Source: Elusimicrobiota bacterium
Lineage (GTDB): Bacteria > CAYTYR01 > UBA6262
DNA length: 30,392 bases
NCBI GenBank assembly: GCA_003153935.1
Contig: PMCA01000012.1
Span: 1 to 30,392 of the forward strand
Direction of reading: 5' to 3'
The notes under the pieces are model-generated. The model ran no database searches and was not told the DNA's origin. It saw only the letters and a program-made list of their open reading frames with translations. The position numbers and the translations under genes were made by a program. Position 1 is the stretch's first letter. Each line of letters starts with the position of its first letter. Shown here one piece after another: positions 17,436 to 26,617 of this stretch.

Positions 17436-18830
17436 ATGGCGGACAAATCGCTTATTGACAAAGTGCCACCGCAGAATATTGAAGCCGAGCGGGCGGTCCT
17501 GGGCTCGATGCTGATAGAAAAAGAAGCCATCCCCGTGGTCATAGATATCCTGCAGCCTGAAGATTTTTACCGGGGAGCGCACCAGCAGATCTACGAAGCA
17601 ATCAGGAAATTATTCGACCAGGATGAGGGCGTGGATTCCGTCTCCGTCAGCGAAGAACTAAAAAAGCGGGAGACTTTCAAGGAGATCGGCGGCGGCGCCT
17701 ATATCACCAGCCTGATCAACAGCGTTAGCACTGCGGCGCACGTCGAGACCTACGCGAAGATCGTCCATGAAAAAAGCATGCTGCGCAAACTGATCGAAGT
17801 GGCGACTAATATCGTCGCTACCTCATTTGACGATACGGAAGAACCGGACGCGCTGCTGGATAAGGCGGAAGAAGCGATCTTTAAGATCGCCGACCGCAAG
17901 ATCGGCGGCGGTTTCGTTCCCATCACCAGCCTTCTGCACCATACCATCGAAACTATCGAGAAGAATACCAATAACCGGTTGATCACCGGAGTGCCCACCG
18001 GCTATTATAAACTGGATGAACTGACCAGCGGGTTCCAGCGTTCGAATTTGATAATTATCGCCGGCCGGCCCAGCATGGGCAAGACCAGTCTGGTCCTGGG
18101 CATCGCCTTGCATGCCGCGGTGGAAAAAAAGATCCCGGTAGGATTCTTCAGCCTGGAAATGTCGGCGGAGGAACTGGCCATGAGGATGCTATGCTCCGAG
18201 GCCAGGGTCAGCATGCAAAGGTTGCGCAGCGGGTTTTCCGCCACCAATGAGTGGGTCCGGATAACCAACGCCGCCAGCCGTCTGGATGAAGCGCCCTTGT
18301 ATATCGATGATTCCCCGGACACTTCAGTTTTGGAAATGAAAGCCAAAGTGCGCCGTTTGAAAGCCAAGCATGACCTGGGCCTGATAGTCATCGATTACCT
18401 GCAGTTGATGTCGGGTAAGACCGGCAAGGCCGAATACCGCCAGCAGGATATTTCCGATATCAGCCGGGCGTTGAAAATGATGTCCAAGGAACTGGATGTG
18501 CCGGTAGTAGCTCTGTCACAGCTGAACCGGATGCCGGAAAAAAGAGGCGAGGGCAAACGCCCGCAACTGGCGGACCTGCGTGAATCCGGCGCCATAGAAC
18601 AAGATGCCGACCTGGTAGCGTTTATTTACCGGGAAGAATATTATAAAAAATTACAGAACCAGGAAGTATTGCCGGATGAAAAAGGGGTGGCCGAAATTAT
18701 CATCGGCAAACAGCGTAATGGCCCTACCGGTATCGTGAAATTGAATTTCATCGAGGACTATGCCCGTTTTGAAAATCCGGTACAGGTCCAGGAAATGGCC
18801 AGTCCGGTATATGAACGCGAGGAGAGATAA
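17436..18830 (+). CDS. dnaB: Replicative DNA helicase DnaB
   Basis: The 464-residue product unwinds DNA at replication forks. The N-terminal domain (about 8-110, starting V-P-P-Q-N-I-E-A-E-R-A-V-L-G) contacts primase. The RecA-type helicase domain (about 175-450) has Walker A G-R-P-S-M-G-K-T at 210-217, Walker B near I-V-I-D-Y-L-Q-L-M, and S-Q-L-N-R and R-E-S-G-A-I-E-Q-D-A-D motifs. Length is normal and no intein is present. ATG start 15 bases after rplI, and its stop abuts the alr TTG start. Confidence 0.98.
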   Translation: MADKSLIDKVPPQNIEAERAVLGSMLIEKEAIPVVIDILQPEDFYRGAHQQIYEAIRKLFDQDEGVDSVSVSEELKKRETFKEIGGGAYITSLINSVSTAAHVETYAKIVHEKSMLRKLIEVATNIVATSFDDTEEPDALLDKAEEAIFKIADRKIGGGFVPITSLLHHTIETIEKNTNNRLITGVPTGYYKLDELTSGFQRSNLIIIAGRPSMGKTSLVLGIALHAAVEKKIPVGFFSLEMSAEELAMRMLCSEARVSMQRLRSGFSATNEWVRITNAASRLDEAPLYIDDSPDTSVLEMKAKVRRLKAKHDLGLIVIDYLQLMSGKTGKAEYRQQDISDISRALKMMSKELDVPVVALSQLNRMPEKRGEGKRPQLADLRESGAIEQDADLVAFIYREEYYKKLQNQEVLPDEKGVAEIIIGKQRNGPTGIVKLNFIEDYARFENPVQVQEMASPVYEREER

Positions 18831-19943
18831 TTGCTACTCAGACCGACCTGGGCCGAGATAGATCTGGCGGCGGCGACTCACAACCTGAAAAAGATCAAAC
18901 AGAAAGCGGGTCGCGATACCCGGATACTGGCTATTGTCAAGGCCAACGGTTATGGGCATGGTTCAGTGGAGATGGCCAAGGTTTGCGAGCGGTTCAAGAC
19001 TTATTTGGGTGTGGCCCTGATAGAAGAAGCGATAACTTTGCGCAAAGCGGGAATCAAAGCGCCGATCCTTATTTTAGGCAGTATTTTCCCTTTTGCCAAT
19101 TTTAAGTATGTTCTGGAATACGACCTGATCCCGACCATTGCCAGTTTGGCCGGCGCCCGGGCGCTGTCCGCGCTGGCCAGGAAACACCGCCGGGAGATCA
19201 AGTTCCACCTGAAGATCGATACCGGTATGGGTAGGGTCGGCCTGAATTATAAAACCGCCCTTAATACCATAATCAAGATCAGCGGACTGCCGTACATTAA
19301 AATGGACGGTATATATACGCACCTGGCTTCGGCCGAGAGCGATGAAGATTTTACCCGAGAACAGGTCGGTAATTTTACGCAGATCCTGAAATTGATGGAA
19401 CAGGCGAACATCCAGGTCCGTTACCGGCATGTGGCCGGCAGCGCGGCGATGCTCAAGTACACACAGGCGGGATTTAACATGGTCAGGCCTGGACTCTTGC
19501 TTTACGGAATTCAGCCCTATCCGGGTGCTTTCCGCCAAATAAAACTGCGTCCGGTATTGAGCCTGAAATCAAAGATCGTATATTTAAAAAGAATGAGAAA
19601 AGGCGCCAGTATCAGCTATGGCCGCACTTTCTTTACCAAACGTAATTCTTTTATCGCCACCCTACCGGTGGGCTACGCGGATGGTTATCGCTGGGAACTA
19701 TCCGGTAAAGCGGAAGTACTGGTCAAAGGCCGGCGTTTCCCGGTAGTCGGCAGGGTCTGCATGGATATGTTAATGGTGGACCTGACCGGCTTGAAAGGCG
19801 TTGATGTCGGTGAGGAAGCGGTATTGATCGGATGCCAGGGCCGGGAAGAGATCAGCGTCGCGGAATTAGCGAACCGGGCCGGGACCATAACTTATGAGAT
19901 CGTCTGCGGGATTTCCGGAAGAGTACCTCGTATCTATAAGTAG
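18831..19943 (+). CDS. alr: Alanine racemase
   Basis: The 370-residue PLP enzyme makes D-alanine for peptidoglycan. The N-terminus has W-A-E-I-D-L followed by A-I-V-K-A-N-G-Y-G-H-G, with the PLP lysine at Lys37. The second catalytic residue is Tyr263 in I-S-Y-G-R-T. M-G-R-V-G near 137-141 and R-V-C-M-D near 306-310 are also family motifs. Length is normal. The start is TTG immediately after the dnaB stop with GAGGAGAG at 18819-18826. Alanine racemase following dnaB is an order seen in other bacteria, where the two share an operon. Confidence 0.97.
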   Translation: MLLRPTWAEIDLAAATHNLKKIKQKAGRDTRILAIVKANGYGHGSVEMAKVCERFKTYLGVALIEEAITLRKAGIKAPILILGSIFPFANFKYVLEYDLIPTIASLAGARALSALARKHRREIKFHLKIDTGMGRVGLNYKTALNTIIKISGLPYIKMDGIYTHLASAESDEDFTREQVGNFTQILKLMEQANIQVRYRHVAGSAAMLKYTQAGFNMVRPGLLLYGIQPYPGAFRQIKLRPVLSLKSKIVYLKRMRKGASISYGRTFFTKRNSFIATLPVGYADGYRWELSGKAEVLVKGRRFPVVGRVCMDMLMVDLTGLKGVDVGEEAVLIGCQGREEISVAELANRAGTITYEIVCGISGRVPRIYK

Positions 19944-19957
19944 GAAAGCGGGGACCC

Positions 19958-20806
19958 ATGGTACACAAGCATCTGCCAGGTGAGTCCATAGAACAGAAGA
20001 TCGAGGAATCGATAGAGGAAGATAAGTTTATCAGGTTCCTGGGTCACAAGGTAGTAGGCGTAGCCGACACCCTGGGTAAATTGACAAATCTCTTTTTACA
20101 AATATTGTTCTGGATCGGCAAAAAGCCGATCGATTTCAAGAATATCACTAAGCAGATGACGGAAGTCGGGGTGAATTCCTTAACGGTCACCTCATTGACC
20201 AGTTTATCTACTGGCATGGTGCTGGCCCTGCAGACAGGAGCCGCGTCCAAAAACATCCTGAACGAACCTTTATATGTCGGTACGGCCGTCGGGTTCGCTA
20301 TAGTTAAAGAATTGGGCCCGGTGCTCACCGCGGTAGTGATCGCCGGCCGGGTAGGCGCGGCGATAACAGCTGAGCTGGGCACTATGAAAGTTACCGAGCA
20401 GATCGATGCTTTATATACCCTGGGAGCCAACCCGGTCAAGTACCTGGTGGTCCCGCGGTTCCTATCCTGCGTACTAATGGTGCCGATCCTAACCATTTAT
20501 TCCAGCCTGATCGGTATCATGGGTGGGTATTTCGTCAGCGTTTATAAGTTATCCATTCCCGGGGCCAGATATTACCACGATATCATCGATTTTATGAAAG
20601 TGGGCGATATCATGCACGGTTTGATCAAGTGCGTGATCTTCGGTATAATCATCGCCCTGATCAGTTGTTATAAGGGCTTTACCACTGAAGGCGGAGCGGA
20701 AGGGGTAGGCAAGGCGACGACCCAGTCGGTGGTAATATCCATGGTACTGATCCTGGTATCGGATACGTTCTTGACCAACATCCTGCAATTCTTCAGGATC
20801 GGCTGA
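19958..20806 (+). CDS. mlaE: MlaE-family lipid ABC transporter permease
   Basis: The 282-residue protein has the MlaE/Ttg2B signature E-L-G-P-V-L-T-A-V-V-I-A-G-R-V-G-A-A-I-T-A (about 110-130), then E-L-G-T-M-K-V-T-E-Q-I-D-A-L and membrane helices to the end, plus about 35 charged N-terminal residues that may form the interfacial helix. In the Mla system the permease moves phospholipids between inner membrane and the MCE ring. The ATG at 19958 is 15 bases after alr and the ATPase gene overlaps it by one base, so the transporter genes form one unit. Confidence 0.95.
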   Translation: MVHKHLPGESIEQKIEESIEEDKFIRFLGHKVVGVADTLGKLTNLFLQILFWIGKKPIDFKNITKQMTEVGVNSLTVTSLTSLSTGMVLALQTGAASKNILNEPLYVGTAVGFAIVKELGPVLTAVVIAGRVGAAITAELGTMKVTEQIDALYTLGANPVKYLVVPRFLSCVLMVPILTIYSSLIGIMGGYFVSVYKLSIPGARYYHDIIDFMKVGDIMHGLIKCVIFGIIIALISCYKGFTTEGGAEGVGKATTQSVVISMVLILVSDTFLTNILQFFRIG

Positions 20807-21564
20807 TGATCAAACTTATCGATCTATATAAAAAGTTTGGCAGCCACCCGGTACTCCAGGGTTTGAACCTGGAGATCGAGGACGGTAAAACCATAGTAAT
20901 CATCGGGCGCAGCGGCTGCGGCAAGAGCGTTACCCTTAAGCATATCGTCGGTTTGCTGAAATGTGATTCCGGTTCCATAGAGGTGGACGGGGTCGACATC
21001 ACGAAACTGGTCCCGCTGGAACTGCAGGAGATCCAGAAACGGTTTGGTTTCCTGTTCCAGGGTGCCGCGCTTTTTGATTCCATGAGCGTTTATGAGAACG
21101 TCAGTTTTGGTTTACGCACACAGAATATCATGACCCATGAAAACGATATTAAAGAGCGGGTGGCGGAATGTCTGCGACTGGTAGGCTTGGAAGGTATCGA
21201 GAATACCATGCCGGCCGACCTGTCCGGTGGCATGCGCAAAAGAGTGGGCCTGGCCCGGGCCATAGCGGCTAAACCGCAATATATCCTATACGATGAGCCG
21301 ACTACCGGTATCGACCCGATCATGAGCGACGCGGTTAATGAGCTGATCCTCGATATGAAACAAAAATTGCAGATCACTTCTATCGTAGTCACCCATGACA
21401 TGGTCAGTGCTTATAAGATCGCCGACCGTATCGCCATGATGTATGAAGGTAAGATCGTGCAAACGGGCACCCCGGTGGAGATCAAGAACACCGACAACCC
21501 GATCGTCAAGCAATTTATCACTGGCAGCGCCAAAGGTCCGATCACCTTGGAAAACAGAGGTTAA
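20806..21564 (+). CDS. mlaF: MlaF-family lipid ABC transporter ATPase
   Basis: The 252-residue ATP-binding subunit shows Walker A G-R-S-G-C-G-K-S at about 35-42, the Q-loop L-F-Q-G-A-A-L-F-D-S-M-S-V-Y-E-N-V characteristic of MlaF, the ABC signature L-S-G-G-M-R-K-R-V at about 139-147, and Walker B Y-I-L-Y-D-E-P-T-T-G-I-D-P. It powers lipid transport by MlaE. Its ATG lies in a TGATG overlap with mlaE. No STAS-domain MlaB follows in this operon. Confidence 0.96.
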   Translation: MIKLIDLYKKFGSHPVLQGLNLEIEDGKTIVIIGRSGCGKSVTLKHIVGLLKCDSGSIEVDGVDITKLVPLELQEIQKRFGFLFQGAALFDSMSVYENVSFGLRTQNIMTHENDIKERVAECLRLVGLEGIENTMPADLSGGMRKRVGLARAIAAKPQYILYDEPTTGIDPIMSDAVNELILDMKQKLQITSIVVTHDMVSAYKIADRIAMMYEGKIVQTGTPVEIKNTDNPIVKQFITGSAKGPITLENRG

Positions 21565-21577
21565 AGGAGCGTAAATA

Positions 21578-22990
21578 ATGGCCTTGAGTCAGGAAACAAA
21601 AGTTGGCTTACTGGTTTTAGTAGCGCTAATACTTTTAGGGACGGCGGTATTGCTGGTCGGTAATTTCCGGCTGGAACGCGGCTATACTTTTAAGATCCTT
21701 TTTAATGATGTGGCCGGCCTGCAGGAGAGAGCGCCAGTCAAGACCTCCGGGGTCCAGATAGGTGACGTGGCCAAAATAGAGTTGGTTAATGACCGGGCGC
21801 AGGTAACGGTCTGGATCAAAGACGGTTTGAAAATATATCCCGACGCCCGGGCGACGATTGCTTCTACTGGCCTGATCGGCACTAAATACCTGGAGATATA
21901 CTTGGGCACTAAATCCCTGACCCCCTTAAAGGCCGGGGACACCCTAATCGGCATTGACCCGATCAGTTTTGACAAGGTGATAAATGAAGGGTTAAAAGGG
22001 TTCACCGACCTGGCCGACGCGGTCAAGTCCTTTACCGGCGATAAGGAGACCAAGGATTCGCTTAAGAGGATCTTTACCAATACCGGTGAAGTTATGGAGA
22101 AAGTAAATACCCTCTTGACCAATAAGAGCAAGAATATCGAAACGATCGTCGATAACTTCCAGGAGTTCTCCGTTAAGCTTAACCAGGTCACGACCAAGCT
22201 GGATAATCTGGCTGGGTCCATCTCTCCGGAAGACCTGAAGACGACAATGGAAAACTTCAAGTCCATGAGCGCCAAGCTTGACCAGGCGCTGACCTCTATC
22301 AATAATATAGCGGCCAAGATCGAGAATGGTCAAGGGACCTTGGGCAAACTGGTCAATGACGAGCAAATGGCGGATGATGTTAAGGGTACCGTTACCAGCC
22401 TGCGCGGCGCCTCGGATGAAGCGAAAAGGCTCTTAACCCGTATTAGCGGCTTTAAGACTTACTGGGATTATAATATGAACCATAACAGCGTGGATACGCT
22501 GACGCGCAGCGATTTCGGCATCAGGATCAGGCCGAAACCGGATAAGTTCTACTATTTCGCGGTTAATAACATCAAGAGTGAAAGACCTTCGGACCCGGTG
22601 ACCGGGGAAACTTTAAAATTTGACGAAGGTAACCAGAGATATAACAGCTTCACCGCCGAGATGGGACATGATTGGGGCCCGTACACTCTTTACGGCGGCT
22701 TGATAAAATCATCGGCAGGGGTCGGAGTGGGCTGGAGACCGATACCGTCCAATCAGCGCTTAGAGTTTTATGGCGAGACTTTCCGGTTTGACCGCAAGGT
22801 TAACGGTACTAATAAAGCCTGGGTCAATGCCGGGGCCAGCTACAAATTTACCGATTGGCTGAGCCTTAAGGTGAATTATGAAGACGCGTTGGAGCAAAAA
22901 GCCGTCAACGCTACGATGAATATATCAATTGAAGATGATGATATCGCCTACTTCCTTGGTCTTGGCGGCCTATCCTCACTGGCAAAGTAG
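21578..22990 (+). CDS. MCE-domain (MlaD-like) protein with a predicted C-terminal beta-barrel-like domain
   Basis: The 470-residue protein is far longer than E. coli MlaD (about 180). Residues 9-28 are a membrane helix, and residues about 37-113 are an MCE domain (F-N-D-V-A-G-L near the start, V-K-T-S-G-V-Q-I-G-D-V, and A-S-T-G-L-I-G-T-K-Y-L-E). Residues about 125-285 look helical, like the tunnel-forming helices of MCE proteins. From about residue 290 onward the sequence becomes beta-strand rich, with alternating patterns such as F-Y-Y-F-A-V, L-Y-G-G-L, G-V-G-V-G-W and L-S-L-K-V-N-Y, ending in a hydrophobic G-L-G-G-L-S-S-L-A-K. This suggests an outer-membrane barrel-like module that would let one protein span both membranes. 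The ATG is 13 bases after mlaF with AAAGGAG at 21563-21569. Confidence 0.85.
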   Translation: MALSQETKVGLLVLVALILLGTAVLLVGNFRLERGYTFKILFNDVAGLQERAPVKTSGVQIGDVAKIELVNDRAQVTVWIKDGLKIYPDARATIASTGLIGTKYLEIYLGTKSLTPLKAGDTLIGIDPISFDKVINEGLKGFTDLADAVKSFTGDKETKDSLKRIFTNTGEVMEKVNTLLTNKSKNIETIVDNFQEFSVKLNQVTTKLDNLAGSISPEDLKTTMENFKSMSAKLDQALTSINNIAAKIENGQGTLGKLVNDEQMADDVKGTVTSLRGASDEAKRLLTRISGFKTYWDYNMNHNSVDTLTRSDFGIRIRPKPDKFYYFAVNNIKSERPSDPVTGETLKFDEGNQRYNSFTAEMGHDWGPYTLYGGLIKSSAGVGVGWRPIPSNQRLEFYGETFRFDRKVNGTNKAWVNAGASYKFTDWLSLKVNYEDALEQKAVNATMNISIEDDDIAYFLGLGGLSSLAK

Positions 22991-22995
22991 GGAAT

Positions 22996-24360
22996 ATGGC
23001 CAAAGATAAAATAGTTTTTCGCTGTCAGGAGTGCGGGTACGAATCCATTAACTGGATGGGTAAGTGTCCCGATTGCGGAAAATGGAATACCCTGGTGGAA
23101 GAAAAGATCGCCGCTCCTGCCAAACATAAGAGCCGGCTGGAACAGAACCTGTCCACACCGGTCAGGCTGGCGGAGATAAAGTCCATCGAAGCGGACCGTA
23201 TCACCACCGGCATCGGCGAGTTTGACCGTATTGTTGGCGGCGGGGTGGTGCCTGGCTCCATAGTGCTGATCGGTGGCGCGCCGGGTATCGGAAAGTCAAC
23301 CTTATTACTGCAAGTGGCCCAGACTTTGAGCGCCAAAGGGGCGATGCTGTATATTTCCGGCGAAGAGTCGGCCCAGCAGATAAAACTGCGGGCCCTGCGC
23401 CTGGGGGTCAACAGCGACAAGCTTTACCTGGTAAGTGAGACCAATATCCAGAACGTAAAAGAATATATCAATAAGCTCGAGCCGCGCTTCCTGGTCATAG
23501 ATTCCATCCAGACTTTGTATGAGCCGGACCTGCCCAGCGCGCCGGGCAGCGTCGGACAAGTGCGCGAGTGCACGCTGCAGATGATGAACTTGGCCAAGAG
23601 CCGGAATATCGCCACTTTTATCTGCGGCCATGTCACCAAAGTCGGCGAGATCGCCGGGCCCCGGGTCCTGGAACATATGGTAGACACGGTTCTTTACTTT
23701 GAGGGCGATACCCAGCATAATTACCGGATCCTGCGGGCGGTCAAGAACAGGTTCGGGTCTACAAATGAGATCGGTATCTTTTCCATGCAGGAGAAGGGCC
23801 TGACGGAAGTATTAAATCCTTCCCAGGTTTTACTCAGCGAGAGGGTTAGCGGCGCCAGCGGTAACGTGGTCATTGTCAGTATAGAAGGGACTCGTCCGCT
23901 GTTAGTGGAACTACAGAGCCTGGTAAGCTCGACCTATATGCCGGTGGCCAGACGCCAGGTCCAGGGAATGGATTACAACCGGGTGCAATTGCTTTTAGCC
24001 GTGATGGAGAAAAGGCTGGGATTGCAGCTGGGCAGCCAGGATGTTTTTATTAACGTGGCCGGCGGGCTGGAAATTGATGAGCCGGCATCAGACCTGGGAT
24101 TGGTATGTGCTGTGGCCAGCGCTTTCCGCAATGTGCCGCTGGACCAGCTGGCCGTGGTAATGGGAGAGGTCGGGCTGAGCGGAGAAGTCCGGGCGGTAAA
24201 TTTTATTAAAGAGCGCGTCCAGGAAGCCGCCAAACTGGGTTTTAAGAAAGCGCTCATACCGTTCGGTAACCTGAAAGAAGTGGGGTCTCTGAACGGTAAG
24301 ATCGAGATCGTTGCGGTCAAGACCGCCAAAGAAGCGGTTGATCATATATTAAAAAAGTAA
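22996..24360 (+). CDS. radA: DNA repair protein RadA/Sms
   Basis: The 454-residue protein is a RecA-like branch-migration helicase for homologous recombination. The N-terminal zinc finger is C-Q-E-C (10-13) and C-P-D-C (24-27). Walker A is G-G-A-P-G-I-G-K-S-T (about 93-102), the RadA-specific K-N-R-F-G motif is near 251-255, and the C-terminal Lon-protease-like domain (about 275-454) includes G-G-L-E-I-D-E-P-A-S-D-L. Length is typical. It starts at an ATG six bases after the MCE gene stop and opens the radA-yacL-ispD-ispF set. Confidence 0.97.
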   Translation: MAKDKIVFRCQECGYESINWMGKCPDCGKWNTLVEEKIAAPAKHKSRLEQNLSTPVRLAEIKSIEADRITTGIGEFDRIVGGGVVPGSIVLIGGAPGIGKSTLLLQVAQTLSAKGAMLYISGEESAQQIKLRALRLGVNSDKLYLVSETNIQNVKEYINKLEPRFLVIDSIQTLYEPDLPSAPGSVGQVRECTLQMMNLAKSRNIATFICGHVTKVGEIAGPRVLEHMVDTVLYFEGDTQHNYRILRAVKNRFGSTNEIGIFSMQEKGLTEVLNPSQVLLSERVSGASGNVVIVSIEGTRPLLVELQSLVSSTYMPVARRQVQGMDYNRVQLLLAVMEKRLGLQLGSQDVFINVAGGLEIDEPASDLGLVCAVASAFRNVPLDQLAVVMGEVGLSGEVRAVNFIKERVQEAAKLGFKKALIPFGNLKEVGSLNGKIEIVAVKTAKEAVDHILKK

Positions 24361-24430
24361 GTTGAAAGTGTAAAGTGTAAAGTTTAGGTAAGTTACCATA
24401 ATTTAAAACTTAAAACTTATAACTTTTAAC
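24361..24430 (+). repeat. AT-rich imperfect inverted repeat between radA and yacL
   Basis: The gap begins directly at the radA stop. The left arm (24361-24386), with AGTGTAAAGTGTAAAG inside it, resembles the reverse complement of the right arm (24404-24430), with AAAACTTAAAACTTATAAC inside it; by eye most positions match. Both arms have short internal repeats of (G)TAAA or (A)AACTT units. I see no convincing promoter. It is followed by a strong ribosome binding site for yacL. Confidence 0.55.
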
Positions 24431-24457
24431 TATTTTAACGAAAGGAGGTGAGAAAAG

Positions 24458-25441
24458 ATGATTATCTGGATGATCAGAATATTAGTGGTAATAGCCGGTC
24501 CGATCATAGGATATTTCCAGTGGGGCGAAGGCCCGCAGGGGATATTGCTGGGCACCGCTGTAGCCGCGGGCATTATTATAATCGAAATGATGATCGAAAA
24601 GATACCCTTGGATGACATGGTCGCGGGGATTCTCGGATCCATTCTTGGCTTGATCGGCGCCAAATTGCTGGACTACGCCGTCAGCCTGGTGGGCAATCCG
24701 TCCCTGGACAGTATATATAAACCTTATTCCGTACTTATAAAATTAGCCCTGGCTTATTTCGGTTTGTTGATCGCCATCAGGAAGAAAGAGGAACTGAACC
24801 TGCTCGACCAGAATATTTCCAAAGGGGTCAGGGGCCAGGATCTCAAGATCCTGGACACCAGCGCCATCATCGACGGGCGTATTGCCGATGTCTGCGATGC
24901 CAAATTCCTGGACGGTATCTTTATCGTGCCGCGTTTTATCCTGAAGGAACTGCAAATGGTGGCGGATAGTTCGGATACCCTGAAGCGTAACCGCGGCCGC
25001 CGCGGCCTGGAGATCCTGAACCGTTTGCAGGAAAACAAGAATATCCAATTGCGCATTTATGAAAAGGATTATACGGACGTGGCCGAAGCGGATATGAAGA
25101 TCGTGAAGCTGGCCACGGAGCTTAAGGCCAAGGTGATCACTACGGATTTTAACCTGAACAAAATAGCCGCCCTGAGCGGCGTGGTGGTACTGAACGTCAA
25201 CGAGCTTTCCAACGCGGTTAAGCCAATGGTAGTGCCGGGCGAGATCATGGAAGTAATGGTGGTCAAGGAAGGCAAAGAGCACAGCCAGGGCGTGGCCTAT
25301 TTGGAAGACGGTACCATGGTAGTAGTGGAAGAAGGCCGGAAGAAGATCGGCGAGAAACTGGAAGTCGTAGTTACCAGCGTCCTGCAAACCACCGCCGGGC
25401 GGATGATCTTTACGCGTCTCAAAGGTAAGGAAGATAAATGA
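24458..25441 (+). CDS. yacL: PIN-TRAM domain membrane protein (YacL family)
   Basis: The 327-residue protein has a membrane region with four hydrophobic segments (about 3-20, 26-46, 52-74, 85-105), a PIN nuclease domain (about 128-250) starting L-D-T-S-A-I-I-D-G-R-I-A-D-V and containing acidic residues in E-A-D-M-K-I and T-D-F-N-L-N-K, and a C-terminal TRAM domain (about 260-322). These features match YacL, a membrane-bound putative ribonuclease of unknown target. An AAAGGAGGTGAG ribosome binding site is at 24441-24452. ispD overlaps it by 4 bases. Confidence 0.95.
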   Translation: MIIWMIRILVVIAGPIIGYFQWGEGPQGILLGTAVAAGIIIIEMMIEKIPLDDMVAGILGSILGLIGAKLLDYAVSLVGNPSLDSIYKPYSVLIKLALAYFGLLIAIRKKEELNLLDQNISKGVRGQDLKILDTSAIIDGRIADVCDAKFLDGIFIVPRFILKELQMVADSSDTLKRNRGRRGLEILNRLQENKNIQLRIYEKDYTDVAEADMKIVKLATELKAKVITTDFNLNKIAALSGVVVLNVNELSNAVKPMVVPGEIMEVMVVKEGKEHSQGVAYLEDGTMVVVEEGRKKIGEKLEVVVTSVLQTTAGRMIFTRLKGKEDK

Positions 25442-26124
25442 GAATAGCGGCGATCATAGCGGCGGCGGGACAAGGCAAAAGAATGGGACGGAAGGTAGCC
25501 AAACAATACCTGTCTTTGGCCGGCCGGCCGGTCCTGTGGCATACCCTGCAGAAATTTGCGGCATCCGGGATTTTTAATGAGATCGTCCTGGTCGTGAGCC
25601 GGAAGGACTTGGCTTATTGCCGGAAAAATCTGCTGGCTAAATATAATATTAAAGACGTTCGTCTGGTTACTGGAGGACAAGAACGCCAGGATTCGGTTTA
25701 TCAGGGTTTGAAGGCCCTGGGTTCCTGCGATTATGTGGCCATTCATGATGGCGTGCGTTGTTTGATAACCCGGCAATTGATCAAAGATACGGTTAAAGCC
25801 GCCCAGCGCTATGGCGCCGTAACCGCGGCAGTACCTTTAAAAGAGACAGTTAAAGAAAGCACGGCCGGCGGGCTGGTCACCCGGACCATTGACCGCAGCC
25901 GGTTGTGGTCAGTGCAAACGCCCCAGGTGTTCAAGTTCAAGACCATCCTGGCTGCTTATGAGAAAGCCAGGCGCGATGGTTTCCGGGGTACCGATGATGC
26001 CATGCTGGTGGAAAGATCAGGGCAAAAAGTCAAGTTGGTCATGGGCAGCTACAATAATATAAAGATAACCACCGCGATCGATCTGGAAACAGCGGCCATT
26101 ATCCTCAAGAAAGGTTTGGACTGA
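25438..26124 (+). CDS. ispD: 2-C-methyl-D-erythritol 4-phosphate cytidylyltransferase
   Basis: The 228-residue enzyme makes CDP-methylerythritol in the MEP pathway. The N-terminal nucleotide-binding loop is A-A-G-Q-G-K-R-M-G (about 8-16), followed by K-Q-Y-L near 21-24. G-G-Q-E-R-Q-D-S-V (about 80-88), H-D-G-V-R (about 103-107) and Q-T-P-Q-V-F (about 160-165) are family motifs. ATG start in an ATGA overlap with yacL; the stop overlaps ispF by one base. ispD and ispF are separate, not fused as in some bacteria. Confidence 0.97.
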   Translation: MRIAAIIAAAGQGKRMGRKVAKQYLSLAGRPVLWHTLQKFAASGIFNEIVLVVSRKDLAYCRKNLLAKYNIKDVRLVTGGQERQDSVYQGLKALGSCDYVAIHDGVRCLITRQLIKDTVKAAQRYGAVTAAVPLKETVKESTAGGLVTRTIDRSRLWSVQTPQVFKFKTILAAYEKARRDGFRGTDDAMLVERSGQKVKLVMGSYNNIKITTAIDLETAAIILKKGLD

Positions 26125-26597
26125 TGCTGGTAGGATTAGGTTATGATATTCATTGCCTGGTCAAGGGGCGGAAACTGTTCCTGGGCGGCGTCAAGATACC
26201 ATTTAAAAAGGGATTGGACGGACATTCCGACGCGGACGTTATCCTGCACGCATTATGTGACGCGATGCTGGGTGCCGCCGGTGAACGGGATATCGGCTAC
26301 CATTTTCCCAACACCAGCCAGAAATACAAGAATATCAGCAGTTTGTTGCTGCTGGGCAAAGTTAATGATCTGTTGGAGCAAAAAAATTTCCGGGTAAATA
26401 ACCTGGATATTGTTTTGATCGCCGAAGAACCCAAGATAGGCAAATACGTCGACCAGATGAAAGAGATCATCGGCGAGGCTTTAAACGTGAGTAAAGCCCG
26501 GATAGGCGTTAAGGCTACGACTAATGAAGGAGTAGGGCTGATCGGTCAGGGCGAGGCGATAGCGGCCTTCTGCCTGGTCAGCATAATAAAGAAATAA
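26124..26597 (+). CDS. ispF: 2-C-methyl-D-erythritol 2,4-cyclodiphosphate synthase
   Basis: The 157-residue enzyme follows IspD and IspE in the MEP pathway. G-Y-D-I-H at 6-10 supplies the zinc ligands Asp8 and His10, and [10 protein letters not shown] holds the third ligand His. D-I-G-Y-H-F-P-N-T and T-N-E-G-V-G are also typical. Length is normal. It is coupled to ispD by a TGATG overlap. Confidence 0.98.
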   Translation: MLVGLGYDIHCLVKGRKLFLGGVKIPFKKGLDGHSDADVILHALCDAMLGAAGERDIGYHFPNTSQKYKNISSLLLLGKVNDLLEQKNFRVNNLDIVLIAEEPKIGKYVDQMKEIIGEALNVSKARIGVKATTNEGVGLIGQGEAIAAFCLVSIIKK

Positions 26598-26617
26598 TTT
26601 GGGGACAGGATACAACC

